Shown: positions 6,353 to 13,359, counted from the stretch's first letter. The stretch is 13,359 nt of DNA from Nitrospirota bacterium (GCA_021838765.1 JAKCCY010000075.1:1-13359); one strand, 5' to 3'. The notes: generated by a model not told the origin, from the sequence alone. Program-made: numbers and translations.

Positions 6353-8751
6353 GCACGTCATCATCTAACCCCCTGGTCCCCCCGACTTCTGACCTGTCGG
6401 TCCAGATGCTTGACAAGCTTTTTGGCGCAGGCTGGCAGTCTTTTGCAGGAAATCCGTCGGGTTTTTTACAGACGGTCTTAACCGTTTTCGACAGTGCGCT
6501 CTTTTCGGTCTTAGGCGTGATTGCGATTTATTCTTTAGTGATCGGGATTGCCGAAGCATCGCATGACGGGGTTCCGCTTGGAAAGCGTTACGGAAAATGG
6601 ATGCCGTTTCGCCTCATTTACGCCTGTAGTTTTTTGGCACCCGTCGCGAAAGGGATCTCTCTTGCCCAGATCGTCGTTTTGTGGATTGTCGGGGCGGGCA
6701 TCGGTCTTGCGGATACGATTTATGACACCGGCATGAGTTTTTTAGTAAAAAGCGGCCCGGCAGTCGTGGCAAATGCGCAAACCGGGACAGACTTGGCAAA
6801 AGATGTTTTACAGTCGCTTGTATGTGAATACTGGATAAACCAAAATTACTATTATCTCACGAGCGGGACGCAGACCGGTTTACCCAACCCGGACGGCACA
6901 ATCGGGGCCTCGCTTCCTGCGTCATCCGGATCTTTCGTCAATATGAACACCACAAGTGGCTCATATACGGTCACGAATCCGTCAGCATCCGGCTACGGAC
7001 CAACAAACTACTTTGGGAGCAGCCCTGGAGGGACCAGTACCCAGGTCCTTACGACAGGCTACAGTTTTGACGGCGCACCTGGTACAGGCTTGCCGCCTGG
7101 CGTCTGTGGTTCGTTCACTTTTGCATATAGCGACTCGCTTCCCGCCGCTTCATCTGTCTCGACAGCTCAATCCGCGGCCTTGCAAAAGATGATGTCCGCG
7201 CTGGTTCCACTGGCCCAAGCGATCGTCGGGAATCCGTCATCAACAAGCTCCGGGACCCCCTCGACCGGATCTCCAATCATGCCCGATCCTTCGCCCTTAT
7301 ATAGTGCGATCAATGCTTATCAGACCGCGGTTTCGTCCGCCGCCGCAAGCGCCGCGAGCGCCGGCACAAGCGCAAAAGACCTTTCACAGTGGCTTTCTGA
7401 CGCCCAAAGTGGCGGTTGGACAACTTTAAGCAGCTTTTATTTCGCGTTCGCTCATCAGAATGCGAGATTGAACAGCCTGATCTCTCGGAAATGGCAGTAC
7501 CAAGGGATAGCAGTGGATTCTGTAGCAGATCCGAACGGAAACAGCGTTTTTTCTCTCAAAAATGTCCTTTCCAGCACCATATCTTTCGAAAAGATCCTCG
7601 ATCAATCCGGGAATTTCGTCGGGAACCCACCATCCGCCGCACAAGTCGCAACCTCAAGCGGTGCAGTCAGTACGGGATCGTCAGGCTGGAGCAAGTTTAT
7701 GTCCATCCTTTCAAGCCCCGCAGTCGGCATCGTGACCCATTTTCAAAGCTTAATGTTGCAAAACGGAGACCCGATTTTGACTATCCAGAGCTTCGGAAAT
7801 TCGATCATCGACAGCGCGGAGCTTATGGCATCCGGAGTTGGCATTATGCTTGCCGCAGATGGCGCCGCAGATGGAGCGGTCAGGGGCCTCTCAAAGATCC
7901 CGGTCGTCGGTGGCCTGGTCGGAGCAGTCGCGGGAAGTGTGACGGGAGCTTTTAAGAGTGTCGCACAACTCGGAGTCCCTTTTGCGCTCATGATTATCCT
8001 TCCGATTTTAATTTTTGGCGCGGGTCTTGCTTACCTTTTCCCCGCGATACCGTATGTCATCTTCACTTTTGGTGTCCTTATTTGGGCCTGGACGATCTTG
8101 GAGGCCCTTTTTGCCGTGCCGGTGTGGGGAATTCTTCATGCTTCACCGGAGGGAGAGGGATTTTTGCCCGCCACTGTCAGGCAGGGTTATTTGAAAATTC
8201 TGGCCCTTTTTATTCGCCCGAGCCTTTTGGTTATTGGTTTTTTCGGGATTTTTGGGATTGTCGAGGTCCTTAGCACCATGATTTTGCAGGGATTTTCAGC
8301 GATGGTTTCTGGACTAACAGCAGGATCCTTGACCGGAATCGTGGGAATCATATCCATGCTTTTCATTCTGAACATCGTTTTACTCGGCTCGATCGGGAAG
8401 CTTTATAAACTTGCCCTCATCGACTTTCCAAGCAATGTCATGGGGTGGGTCGGAGAGTCGGGATCATCGATCGATCATCCCGGCACAAACATGGATTCTG
8501 TCCGGACCCCATCTGTTCCTCGCGGCGGCGGTGCTAAAGCATCAGAGATCGTTGGGGAAGCCGGAGTCGTGAAAGCTCTCACTTCTTCCCCGTCGCAAAC
8601 CAAAACCGCAGAAATCGCAGGCGCAGGCGGCAAAGGCGGCGGTCCTGGCGGCGGCGCATCAACCGACACTCTAAGCGATCCTGCAACGTCATCAGCAGCG
8701 CATGGCGAAGTCGATCTTTCAACGAAAATCGACAACAATAACTCAAAATAG
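6349..8751 (+). CDS. DotA/TraY-family inner-membrane protein of an I-type (IVB) secretion or conjugation system
   Basis: At 800 aa this is close to TraY of R64 (about 745 aa) and shorter than Legionella DotA (about 1048 aa). The N-terminal part carries the family pattern: DLSVQMLDKLFG, a hydrophobic helix at about 44-68, SHDGVPLGKRYGKWMPFRLI (71-90), then SLAQIVVLWIVGAGIGLAD (104-122). A large region from about 126 to 540 is rich in Ser, Thr, Gly and Ala, has only two cysteines (C159 and C253, a possible disulfide) and is probably periplasmic. Four or so C-terminal helices follow at about 543-567, 568-592, 617-640 and 662-684, with the family's AVP...SPEGEG segment (599-604). The last 80 residues are Gly/Ser-rich and disordered. 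TraY/DotA proteins are channel components and, in R64, the target of entry exclusion. Start: ATG at 6349, overlapping the previous stop. Confidence 0.88.
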   Translation: MSTSSSNPLVPPTSDLSVQMLDKLFGAGWQSFAGNPSGFLQTVLTVFDSALFSVLGVIAIYSLVIGIAEASHDGVPLGKRYGKWMPFRLIYACSFLAPVAKGISLAQIVVLWIVGAGIGLADTIYDTGMSFLVKSGPAVVANAQTGTDLAKDVLQSLVCEYWINQNYYYLTSGTQTGLPNPDGTIGASLPASSGSFVNMNTTSGSYTVTNPSASGYGPTNYFGSSPGGTSTQVLTTGYSFDGAPGTGLPPGVCGSFTFAYSDSLPAASSVSTAQSAALQKMMSALVPLAQAIVGNPSSTSSGTPSTGSPIMPDPSPLYSAINAYQTAVSSAAASAASAGTSAKDLSQWLSDAQSGGWTTLSSFYFAFAHQNARLNSLISRKWQYQGIAVDSVADPNGNSVFSLKNVLSSTISFEKILDQSGNFVGNPPSAAQVATSSGAVSTGSSGWSKFMSILSSPAVGIVTHFQSLMLQNGDPILTIQSFGNSIIDSAELMASGVGIMLAADGAADGAVRGLSKIPVVGGLVGAVAGSVTGAFKSVAQLGVPFALMIILPILIFGAGLAYLFPAIPYVIFTFGVLIWAWTILEALFAVPVWGILHASPEGEGFLPATVRQGYLKILALFIRPSLLVIGFFGIFGIVEVLSTMILQGFSAMVSGLTAGSLTGIVGIISMLFILNIVLLGSIGKLYKLALIDFPSNVMGWVGESGSSIDHPGTNMDSVRTPSVPRGGGAKASEIVGEAGVVKALTSSPSQTKTAEIAGAGGKGGGPGGGASTDTLSDPATSSAAHGEVDLSTKIDNNNSK

Positions 8752-8761
8752 GGGATGAATG

Positions 8762-9157
8762 ATGAAAAAATGGATGTTTTTGCTTGCGGTTGTGGGGGTT
8801 TTGGTCGGTTTTCATGTGGAATCGGCACATGCGGTTCCGGTCGGTGTTCCGGAGTGCGGAGGACATCCGGGTTACGTTATGTGTACGGAGCTAATGGGAA
8901 TCATATCGGGACCCCCGGTTTCTATTCAAAATTTGGGGTTGCGACAAGATACGCCGACACCGGGACCTTTTCCGACCCCACCGCCTTATAGCTTGTGCAG
9001 AATCACATGGTCAAACGGGTATTCAAATCAACAACCCGCACTTGTCAATGGCTCTTGTTCACAGACTTATGCAGGAGAGGTTTTGGGATCGTGGAGATCA
9101 TGGGGAGCAAGTGGGGCAGCATCGACCTATACAGCACCAATCGTGTCGACGCCTTAA
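8762..9157 (+). CDS. Small secreted protein with Sec signal peptide (first of a pair)
   Basis: The product is 131 residues from ATG 8762, or 132 from the adjacent ATG at 8759. I prefer 8762 because AGGGG at 8750-8754 is then seven bases away and the start matches the MKK of the next gene. Residues 1-24 form a signal peptide ending in ESAHA, with cleavage expected before VPVGVP. The mature part has four cysteines, a proline-rich stretch (TPTPGPFPTPPP) at about 65-76 and a Gly/Ser/Thr-rich tail. It has no membrane helix, so it should be periplasmic or exported. It directly follows the dotA/traY-like gene, where IncI plasmids carry excA/excB and Legionella carries other dot/icm genes. No family recognised; an accessory or surface role is possible but unproven. 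Confidence 0.7.
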   Translation: MKKWMFLLAVVGVLVGFHVESAHAVPVGVPECGGHPGYVMCTELMGIISGPPVSIQNLGLRQDTPTPGPFPTPPPYSLCRITWSNGYSNQQPALVNGSCSQTYAGEVLGSWRSWGASGAASTYTAPIVSTP

Positions 9158-9169
9158 AAGGAGGAATAG

Positions 9170-9655
9170 ATGAAGAAAATGATGTTGTTGCTTGCTTTTA
9201 GCGTGGTTTTGGTTGGTTTTCATCATATAGAAAAGGCTCATGCAGGGGAAATGCCCTGCGGGTCTTACGGTCTATCAGCAAGTGACCCGTGCGTGCCGAA
9301 TGGGGATCAGATCTGTCAAGAGTGGGTCTATGACTCGAATGGGGACGTTGTTCCGGGATCATCACAATGCGTGACTTCGACACCGGTTGGAGGCGTGAAG
9401 CGCTGGACAAGCGCGTCGGGTCAATCATGCGAACAAGAAGTCAATGCAGACGGGAGTCCGGAGTATCCCGCGACTTGCGCCTGGCCGACGAAAACAGAAT
9501 CGGTCGGGGATGGATGCAGTGAATTGATTTTTACCGCGGGACCACAGACCGGTCAGCCAGTCGGGCCGGCTTGGTGTCCTAGTGCAAAATTTACTCGAAC
9601 GGAGCCACCCAATTTACTGATTGGGATCCACTTCGGAACGCCAGTGACGAAATGA
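9170..9655 (+). CDS. Small secreted cysteine-rich protein with Sec signal peptide (second of a pair)
   Basis: This 161-aa protein starts at ATG 9170, after AAGGAGG at 9158-9164. The signal peptide is residues 1-25, ending in EKAHA, with cleavage expected before GEMPCG. It closely resembles the signal peptide of the preceding gene: VLVGFH and AHA are shared, as is the underlying DNA. The mature parts do not align by eye. The mature region has eight cysteines, an even number consistent with disulfides in the periplasm or outside, in motifs such as DPCVPNGDQICQEW and TCAWP. It is the last gene of the operon. I do not recognise the fold. It could be an outer-surface or exclusion factor linked to the channel, an inference from position only. 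Confidence 0.72.
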   Translation: MKKMMLLLAFSVVLVGFHHIEKAHAGEMPCGSYGLSASDPCVPNGDQICQEWVYDSNGDVVPGSSQCVTSTPVGGVKRWTSASGQSCEQEVNADGSPEYPATCAWPTKTESVGDGCSELIFTAGPQTGQPVGPAWCPSAKFTRTEPPNLLIGIHFGTPVTK

Positions 9656-9675
9656 TTTTTTAACACCTCTCCTTT

Positions 9676-9731
9676 CTGAAAAAGTTTCAGATCAATTTCG
9701 ATGAGAGCTCTCGAAAAAATGGTATTTTTTT
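9676..9731 (+). terminator. Probable transcription end of the dotA/traY operon
   Basis: CTGAAA (9676-9681) pairs with TTTCAG (9685-9690). TTTCGA (9696-9701) pairs with TCGAAA (9711-9716), with GAGCTC inside the loop. A T run lies at 9725-9731 and can also pair with the A run at 9714-9719. No single stem has the classical form with T's directly after it, so the exact terminator is unclear. Confidence 0.35.
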
Positions 9732-9927
9732 CTTGTCGTCTTTCTCAAATTCTTTTTGCATTTTCCGATCGTTCAGTCCTTCCGGATTTTTCTTCCAAAA
9801 CCGTTTCGAAGGATTTCCGGAAGTCTTGAAAAGTCGGGAGTCCAATCACTGGATTTCTGCAACCGGTTTTTCAGGAAATCACCTCTTGAGCGATTCGGAT
9901 CTCCTGACTTCTTTGATTTCACTTAAA
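9732..9927. other. Intergenic stretch between two converging gene groups
   Basis: No firm gene is present. A minus-strand frame starting at TTG 9845 and ending at 9687 would give 52 Lys-rich residues but has no ribosome site. The forward frame crossing here runs into the antisense of the KfrA gene and is not convincing. Confidence 0.45.
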
Positions 9928-9959
9928 GCAGGCGGCGGACAGAAAGAACCGCCGCCTGC
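9928..9959 (-). terminator. Strong hairpin downstream of the KfrA-like gene
   Basis: GCAGGCGGCGG (9928-9938) and CCGCCGCCTGC (9949-9959) form a perfect 11-bp GC-rich stem with a ten-base loop. Read on the minus strand it lies 25 bases after the KfrA-like stop codon, but only TTTAAGT follows. It is therefore a terminator with a weak T-tract or an mRNA-protecting structure. It could also stop transcripts arriving from the + strand operon. Confidence 0.65.
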
Positions 9960-9984
9960 CGGAGCCAGAGGGAAAGTCGTCTCC

Positions 9985-10596
9985 TTATGTTTTTGGCCTA
10001 CGGGCAGAGCTTTCCCTGTTCTGTCCCGCTTCCGTCTCCGATGTCGTGCGGACTTTCAGGATCTCCCGAAGGCTCACAACCTCCTGATCCATCTGCTGCA
10101 GTTTTCCATCTCTCCATGCCGTCTCCCGGGCAAGGGTGACAAGGGAAGCGGCCCGCTCGTCCTTCAGTCTGGACGTCTCCTCGTGAAGGGATGAGAGCGT
10201 CTCTTCCAGACGATCCCGTTCCTGCTCCAGAACCATAACTGCTTCCTCCAGATCTGAAAGGCGTTGGCGGGCTTCTCCGGCTGTCTTGTCGGCTTGTTCC
10301 CGGATCGATTGAAGATCCCGGCCGGCCAGGGAGACGGCTTCGGACCAAAAGGCGCGCCCCATGGATTCTAACAGGACTTTCATCGCAGACGGAAGATCTG
10401 GAGAAGACGTCTCCGCCGTCTGCTTGTTGTCTTCCCGACTCTGGCGCCATTCGCTCAAGGTTCGAGAGAGCGTGCTCATGCTCCCCCCTCCCAGAGCTTC
10501 CCGGACGGCGAGGAGGGTTGGTGTCTTGCCAGCCAGGATCAGGGCGTCGGCGGCGGCATAGATGTGCTCTTGTGACGAGGTTGCGGTGCGTCCCAT
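9985..10596 (-). CDS. kfrA: KfrA-family plasmid DNA-binding coiled-coil protein
   Basis: The 203-aa product starts with a KfrA-type DNA-binding domain (about residues 1-50). It is recognised by YAAADALILAGKTPTLLAVREALGGGSMSTLSRTLSEW, quoted here in parts: AAADALILAGKTPTL, AVREALGGGSMST and LSEWRQ. Residues of about 75-185 are heptad-like and rich in Glu, Arg and Leu, an extended coiled coil. The tail is basic. KfrA of RK2 is an autorepressor linked to stable plasmid maintenance and forms filament-like structures. The start at 10596 follows AAGGAG (complement of 10605-10610) by eight bases. A palindromic site at 10633-10659 in front of the gene fits autorepression. RK2 KfrA is about 308 aa, so this is a short member. 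It is the strongest sign that the element is or was a plasmid. Confidence 0.88.
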   Translation of the reverse strand: MGRTATSSQEHIYAAADALILAGKTPTLLAVREALGGGSMSTLSRTLSEWRQSREDNKQTAETSSPDLPSAMKVLLESMGRAFWSEAVSLAGRDLQSIREQADKTAGEARQRLSDLEEAVMVLEQERDRLEETLSSLHEETSRLKDERAASLVTLARETAWRDGKLQQMDQEVVSLREILKVRTTSETEAGQNRESSARRPKT

Positions 10597-10632
10597 GGGG
10601 GCGTCTCCTTGTTTTGCCTTCCTGTTGATCGA

Positions 10633-10659
10633 ATCGTATTTCGTAATACGTAATACGAT
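10633..10659. promoter_or_regulatory. Palindromic operator upstream of the KfrA-like gene
   Basis: ATCGTATT (10633-10640) and AATACGAT (10652-10659) are perfect 8-base inverted copies, 11 bases apart. On the minus strand the same DNA also reads as CGTATTA, CGTATTA, CGAAATA, a 7-base direct repeat. It lies 37 bases before the start codon, over the likely promoter. KfrA proteins repress their own promoters, so binding by this protein is a fair inference. Confidence 0.65.
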
Positions 10660-10694
10660 ATCTTTTCTCCTTTTGACCGGTTTTCCGGAGCGCG

Positions 10695-11480
10695 TCAGTC
10701 GGCAACAGCCCGGGGGGAAGACGGTTCTGGGGTCCCTTCTTTCTCCCTTTTTCGGGCCCGGAGTTTTCGGTAGCTCTCACCGGTGATCCGGATGGTGACC
10801 GCCGGTCCTTCCAGACGATCCACGATGGCTTCCAGAAGAACGGGGTCGCCAATGACCTCCGGCCAGTGGTCGTAGGGAAGCTGGGTGGTGATCAGAATGG
10901 ACTTCCCGCAGGATCGCTCTTCCAGCAGTTCCCGGAAGTCCTCGGCCTCTTCCGGAGTCCATTTTTTCATGCCAAAATCGTCGAAAATCAATAATTGTGG
11001 ACGGATCAGGGACTCCCGGAACTTGAGAAGCGATCCGGTCATCCGGGCCTGATGGCGCTGTTCCATCCAGTGGGTGACCGAAAGATAGAGGACGGGATAC
11101 CCATGGGCGCAGGCCTTGTTCCCGACCGCCTGCGCCAGATAGGTTTTTCCGACCCCGGTCTGCCCTATCAGGACCAGAGGGCGCCCTTCGGAGAGCCACC
11201 GGAGGCTCTGGATCTCGACGATCTCTGCCCGCGTCAGGGATCGGGGAGCGTTTTTGTCGAAGTCCTCGAAGGAAGACGGTTGTTTGATGCGGGAGGTCTT
11301 CATCCGCTTTTGAGTCGCCCGGAAACGACGATGGTCTTGTTCCGCCTGAAGGAGCGCACCCAGGACCTCTTCCGGGGTCCATTGGTGCACTCGGGCATCG
11401 TCCAGAATCTGGTCCAGACGGGCCAGGCTTCCGGAGAGTTTCAGTTCGGTCAGTAATGTTCGGATCTGGGGAAGGCTCAT
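10695..11480 (-). CDS. istB: IS21-family helper ATPase IstB
   Basis: This 261-aa AAA+ ATPase, related to DnaC, assists IstA in choosing and capturing target DNA. Walker A is GQTGVGKT at residues 106-113, Walker B is LLIFDDFG with D167-D168, and ITTQLP at about 197-202 is the sensor-like segment. The N-terminal 90 residues are the helical family-specific part (LLQAEQDHRRFRATQKRMK). The length matches the usual 240-265 aa. The start codon overlaps the istA stop (ATGA at 11480-11477), so it is translated by coupling. All ATPase motifs are present and the gene looks functional. It is more GC-rich than the tra genes to the left, in keeping with separate arrival. Confidence 0.95.
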   Translation of the reverse strand: MSLPQIRTLLTELKLSGSLARLDQILDDARVHQWTPEEVLGALLQAEQDHRRFRATQKRMKTSRIKQPSSFEDFDKNAPRSLTRAEIVEIQSLRWLSEGRPLVLIGQTGVGKTYLAQAVGNKACAHGYPVLYLSVTHWMEQRHQARMTGSLLKFRESLIRPQLLIFDDFGMKKWTPEEAEDFRELLEERSCGKSILITTQLPYDHWPEVIGDPVLLEAIVDRLEGPAVTIRITGESYRKLRARKREKEGTPEPSSPRAVAD

Positions 11481-12997
11481 GGGGTCTCCTGAAGTTTTTG
11501 GGATGGGGGATCGGTCTTGCGCAGCATGGGATTGCCTGGTTTTCGGACGATTTCCCGGTCGGGCGCATCGGCTATCTGTGGACGCAGATTTTCAAGATAG
11601 GTGCTGAAGGACGCCACCCGGATCCTCTCGAAGTTCCGCATGTTGTCGACGGCCTGGGCGATATGGGGAACCGCAACGTCTGTGCCCATCCGGCTGATTT
11701 CCTTCCGGGCCGTCCGGATCAGTCCCTGGGCCCGCCGCAGGAAGCCCAGCGCATCTTTCTCGAACTCTTCCTCGATCAGAAGATGGAGCTCGGAAGAGAT
11801 CGACTTCGCCTGGGAGAGAATGTATTGGGGAATGTTCTCCCGAAAGGCACGGGAGTTGGGCGGAAGGTGGGCGTTCTCGATGATCCGGTGACCGCCCTGA
11901 CTTCTGTCCCGGGGATGAAAAGCCACCGCCTGGTCTCCCTCGAAGATCTCGACCTGCCGGGGTGTGACCTTGACCCGGACCTCCTGGTTCCGAAGCCGGT
12001 AAGGGACGGAGTAGTAGGTTTTTTCCAGACACACGGTGCAGTCGGGATGAACACGGCATGTTTTCCAGTAGAGCTGTTCGAAGGGAGTCTCGGGAAGAGG
12101 GCGGAGTGCTCCCTTCTCGTCTTGTTCGAACCGCTCCTCCCGGGAGTGTCCGAACCGGGTGTGAGGGCGGGTATTGATCCGCTCCAGCAAGCGTCCCAGG
12201 GCCTCGTTGATCTCCGGAAGACTCCGGAAGGTGTGCTTTCTGTAGAGGAAGAAAAAATAGCGGCAGACGATCTTGACCGCCCCTTCCACAAAAGCCTTGT
12301 CCTTGGGTTTTCGAACACGCCCAGGGACGATGACCGTGCCGTAATGGAGGGCCAGTTCGAAATAGCCCGGATTGATATCCGGATCATACAAATGCGTTCG
12401 GCTGATGCCCGTTTTCAGATTGTCTGGCACTGTAACTCTGACAACACCCGAAAAGGCGGCGTACATCTTTTGGTGAGCGAGACCCCAATTTTCTTTTTTC
12501 TCGTTCTCGCAGGCCCAGGCAAAGATTTTCTGGCTGTAGCAAAGAATGCCCATGAAAAGATGGGCCCAATGCTTCTTCCCGGTCCCATCCACCCATCGGA
12601 TCTTCTGGCCTGCCCAATCGACCTCGGCATGGCCTCCCGGAAGGAAATCCCGAAGGGTGACACTGCCCTTCAAAAGATCAGGGTAGGTCCGGTTGATGTA
12701 CTTCCAGAAATTGACGTATCCCGTTTTCCCTTCGGCCTGCTCCTCCCAGATCCGCTTGATCTCGAAGCCTTTCCGGACGTCGGAAATCACTTTTGTCCAC
12801 TCGATTCCCTGTGCCCATTCCGGAGGAGGATCGGGCACGGTCACGCAGAGAGCCGGTGCCAGTGCTCCCTTTTCCCGAATCTCTCTCACCCGTTTTCGGC
12901 GAAGCGACAGAGCCTTGGCAATCGCTCTGTCGGAGAATCCTTCCTTGATCAGTCGTTGAACTTCCTTGATACGCTCCACAGTCAGACCTCGCTTCAT
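11477..12997 (-). CDS. istA: IS21-family transposase IstA
   Basis: Started at 12997 this is 506 aa. An upstream in-frame ATG at 13036 would add 13 residues. The sequence GGGAGGG directly before the 12997 ATG and the typical start MKRGLTVERIKEVQRL favour the shorter form. An N-terminal helix-turn-helix (about 5-45: FSDRAIAKALSLRRKRVREI) binds the element ends. The integrase core has the DDE triad D127 (HAEVDWAGQ), D192 (TVPDNLKTG) and E238 (KAFVEGAVK), with 45 residues between the second D and the E as in IS21. The C-terminal part contains the family's PYRLRNQEVRVKVTPRQVEIF beta-rich segment (here in parts: YSVPYRL, VRVKVTPRQVEIF). No frameshift or stop is seen. The protein probably acts with IstB at the terminal repeats. 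Confidence 0.95.
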   Translation of the reverse strand: MKRGLTVERIKEVQRLIKEGFSDRAIAKALSLRRKRVREIREKGALAPALCVTVPDPPPEWAQGIEWTKVISDVRKGFEIKRIWEEQAEGKTGYVNFWKYINRTYPDLLKGSVTLRDFLPGGHAEVDWAGQKIRWVDGTGKKHWAHLFMGILCYSQKIFAWACENEKKENWGLAHQKMYAAFSGVVRVTVPDNLKTGISRTHLYDPDINPGYFELALHYGTVIVPGRVRKPKDKAFVEGAVKIVCRYFFFLYRKHTFRSLPEINEALGRLLERINTRPHTRFGHSREERFEQDEKGALRPLPETPFEQLYWKTCRVHPDCTVCLEKTYYSVPYRLRNQEVRVKVTPRQVEIFEGDQAVAFHPRDRSQGGHRIIENAHLPPNSRAFRENIPQYILSQAKSISSELHLLIEEEFEKDALGFLRRAQGLIRTARKEISRMGTDVAVPHIAQAVDNMRNFERIRVASFSTYLENLRPQIADAPDREIVRKPGNPMLRKTDPPSQKLQETP

Positions 12998-13061
12998 AGT
13001 CCCTCCCAAAGGGTTTGATGTTATTGGAAGGGACAAGGGTAAATGAGCGGCGGACCGAAGT

Positions 13062-13326
13062 GGATCCCGATCAGGAAATCGAGTGGATCCCGATCAGGAA
13101 ATCGAGTGGATCCCATCCAGGAAATCGGGTGGATCCCATCCAGGAAATCGGGTGGATCCCATCCAGGAAATCGGGTGGATCCCGATCAGGAAATCGGGTG
13201 GATCCCATCCAGGAAATCGGGTGGATCCCGATCAGGAAATCGGGTGGATCCCGATCAGGAAATCGGGTGGATCCCGATCAGGAAATCGGGTGGATCCCAT
13301 CCAGGAAATCAGGTGGATCCCATCCG
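13062..13326 (+). repeat. Array of eleven full and one partial 23-bp tandem repeats
   Basis: Units of exactly 23 bases start at 13062 and recur at 13085, 13108 and so on to 13292, with a partial copy at 13315. Each begins GGATCCC, ends GGAAATCGGGT (CGAGT in units 1-2, CAGGT in unit 11) and differs at five central bases, GATCA or ATCCA. The variant order is G, G, A, A, A, G, A, G, G, G, A, then the partial A. In GATCA units with the CGGGT ending, CCCGAT and ATCGGG form a six-base dyad. The array lies 65 bases upstream of the istA start. It may be an expanded set of transposase-binding sites, plasmid iterons, or a simple tandem expansion. Confidence 0.92.
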
Positions 13327-13359
13327 AGTAAATTTTGCACCTAGGCTATCTAAATGAGA

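Larger units (their letters stand above)
10674..13339 (-). mobile_element. IS21-family insertion sequence (ends uncertain)
   Basis: The istA and istB genes overlap by four bases in the arrangement specific to the IS21 family. The ends are not resolved. The istB-side end must lie between the KfrA operator (10659) and the istB stop (10695). TGACCGGTTTTCC at 10674 is a candidate because it resembles, in inverted orientation, part of the 23-bp repeats on the other side. At the istA side, the minus strand reads TGCAAAATTTAC from 13339, a plausible IS21-type start. No target duplication could be identified. With the repeat array included, the element would be about 2.7 kb, slightly larger than usual for the family. 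Confidence 0.6.

Noticed and set aside
9687..9845. Minus-strand 52-residue Lys-rich frame starting with TTG
   Set aside because: There is no ribosome site, it has a rare start codon and it lies beyond the KfrA hairpin. It overlaps the putative terminator of the opposite operon.
9733..10194. 153-aa forward ORF
   Set aside because: About half of it is antisense to the KfrA-like gene. It lacks a ribosome site and shows no recognisable domain.
9998..10852. 284-aa minus-strand ORF
   Set aside because: It is an alternative frame over kfrA, the KfrA operator and the end of istB, with low-complexity Arg/Ser/Gly content.
11456..13018. 520-aa open frame on the + strand
   Set aside because: It lies exactly antisense to istA, which has clear DDE residues. 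GC-rich genes often leave an open antisense frame.
13015..13357. Three long forward frames encoding repetitive peptides such as WIPIRKSGGSRSGNRVDP
   Set aside because: They arise because a 23-bp repeat without stop codons is open in all three frames. There is no ribosome site and no reason to prefer one frame.

Overview
The window looks like part of a conjugative plasmid or integrated conjugative element from a Gram-negative bacterium. The evidence is a relaxase and coupling-protein cluster, a DotA/TraY-type inner-membrane protein of an I-type (IVB) mating-pair apparatus, Sec signal peptides, strong AGGAGG ribosome sites and one near-consensus sigma-70 promoter. Base composition is moderate, with the relaxase, KfrA and transposase genes visibly more GC-rich than the small tra genes. 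I cannot name the host; an acidophile such as Leptospirillum or Acidithiobacillus is only a guess from style.

Left part (1-4698, + strand): the tail of an upstream gene, then a 134-aa two-helix membrane protein, a 417-aa coupling ATPase without any membrane segment, a 916-aa MOBF relaxase-helicase, a 50-aa charged protein overlapping the relaxase stop codon, and a Rho-independent terminator. The first two proteins together look like one TraD/TrwB-type coupling protein divided into two genes at the linker between its membrane and ATPase domains.

Middle (4699-9655): about 570 bases without a firm gene hold six tandem 22-bp iterons, several inverted repeats and the promoter. This is the best candidate for an oriT or oriV. 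A tightly packed operon follows: a 60-aa protein, a 51-aa ribbon-helix-helix protein, a 126-aa unknown, a 109-aa membrane protein, the 800-aa DotA/TraY homologue, and two small secreted cysteine-containing proteins that share a signal peptide but not a mature sequence.

Right part (9656-13359, genes on the - strand): a KfrA-type DNA-binding coiled-coil protein with a palindromic operator in front of it, then an IS21-family istB/istA pair. Upstream of istA lies an array of eleven full and one partial 23-bp tandem repeats in two sequence variants, which reaches almost to the window edge.

Functionally, the relaxase would nick and unwind the plasmid, the two-part coupling protein would bring it to the transfer channel, and the DotA/TraY homologue is one piece of that channel. 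The rest of the channel must lie outside this window. The main points of interest are the split coupling protein, the pairing of a MOBF relaxase with an I-type channel, the two unrelated-looking repeat arrays, and the paired secreted proteins after the dotA/traY-like gene.
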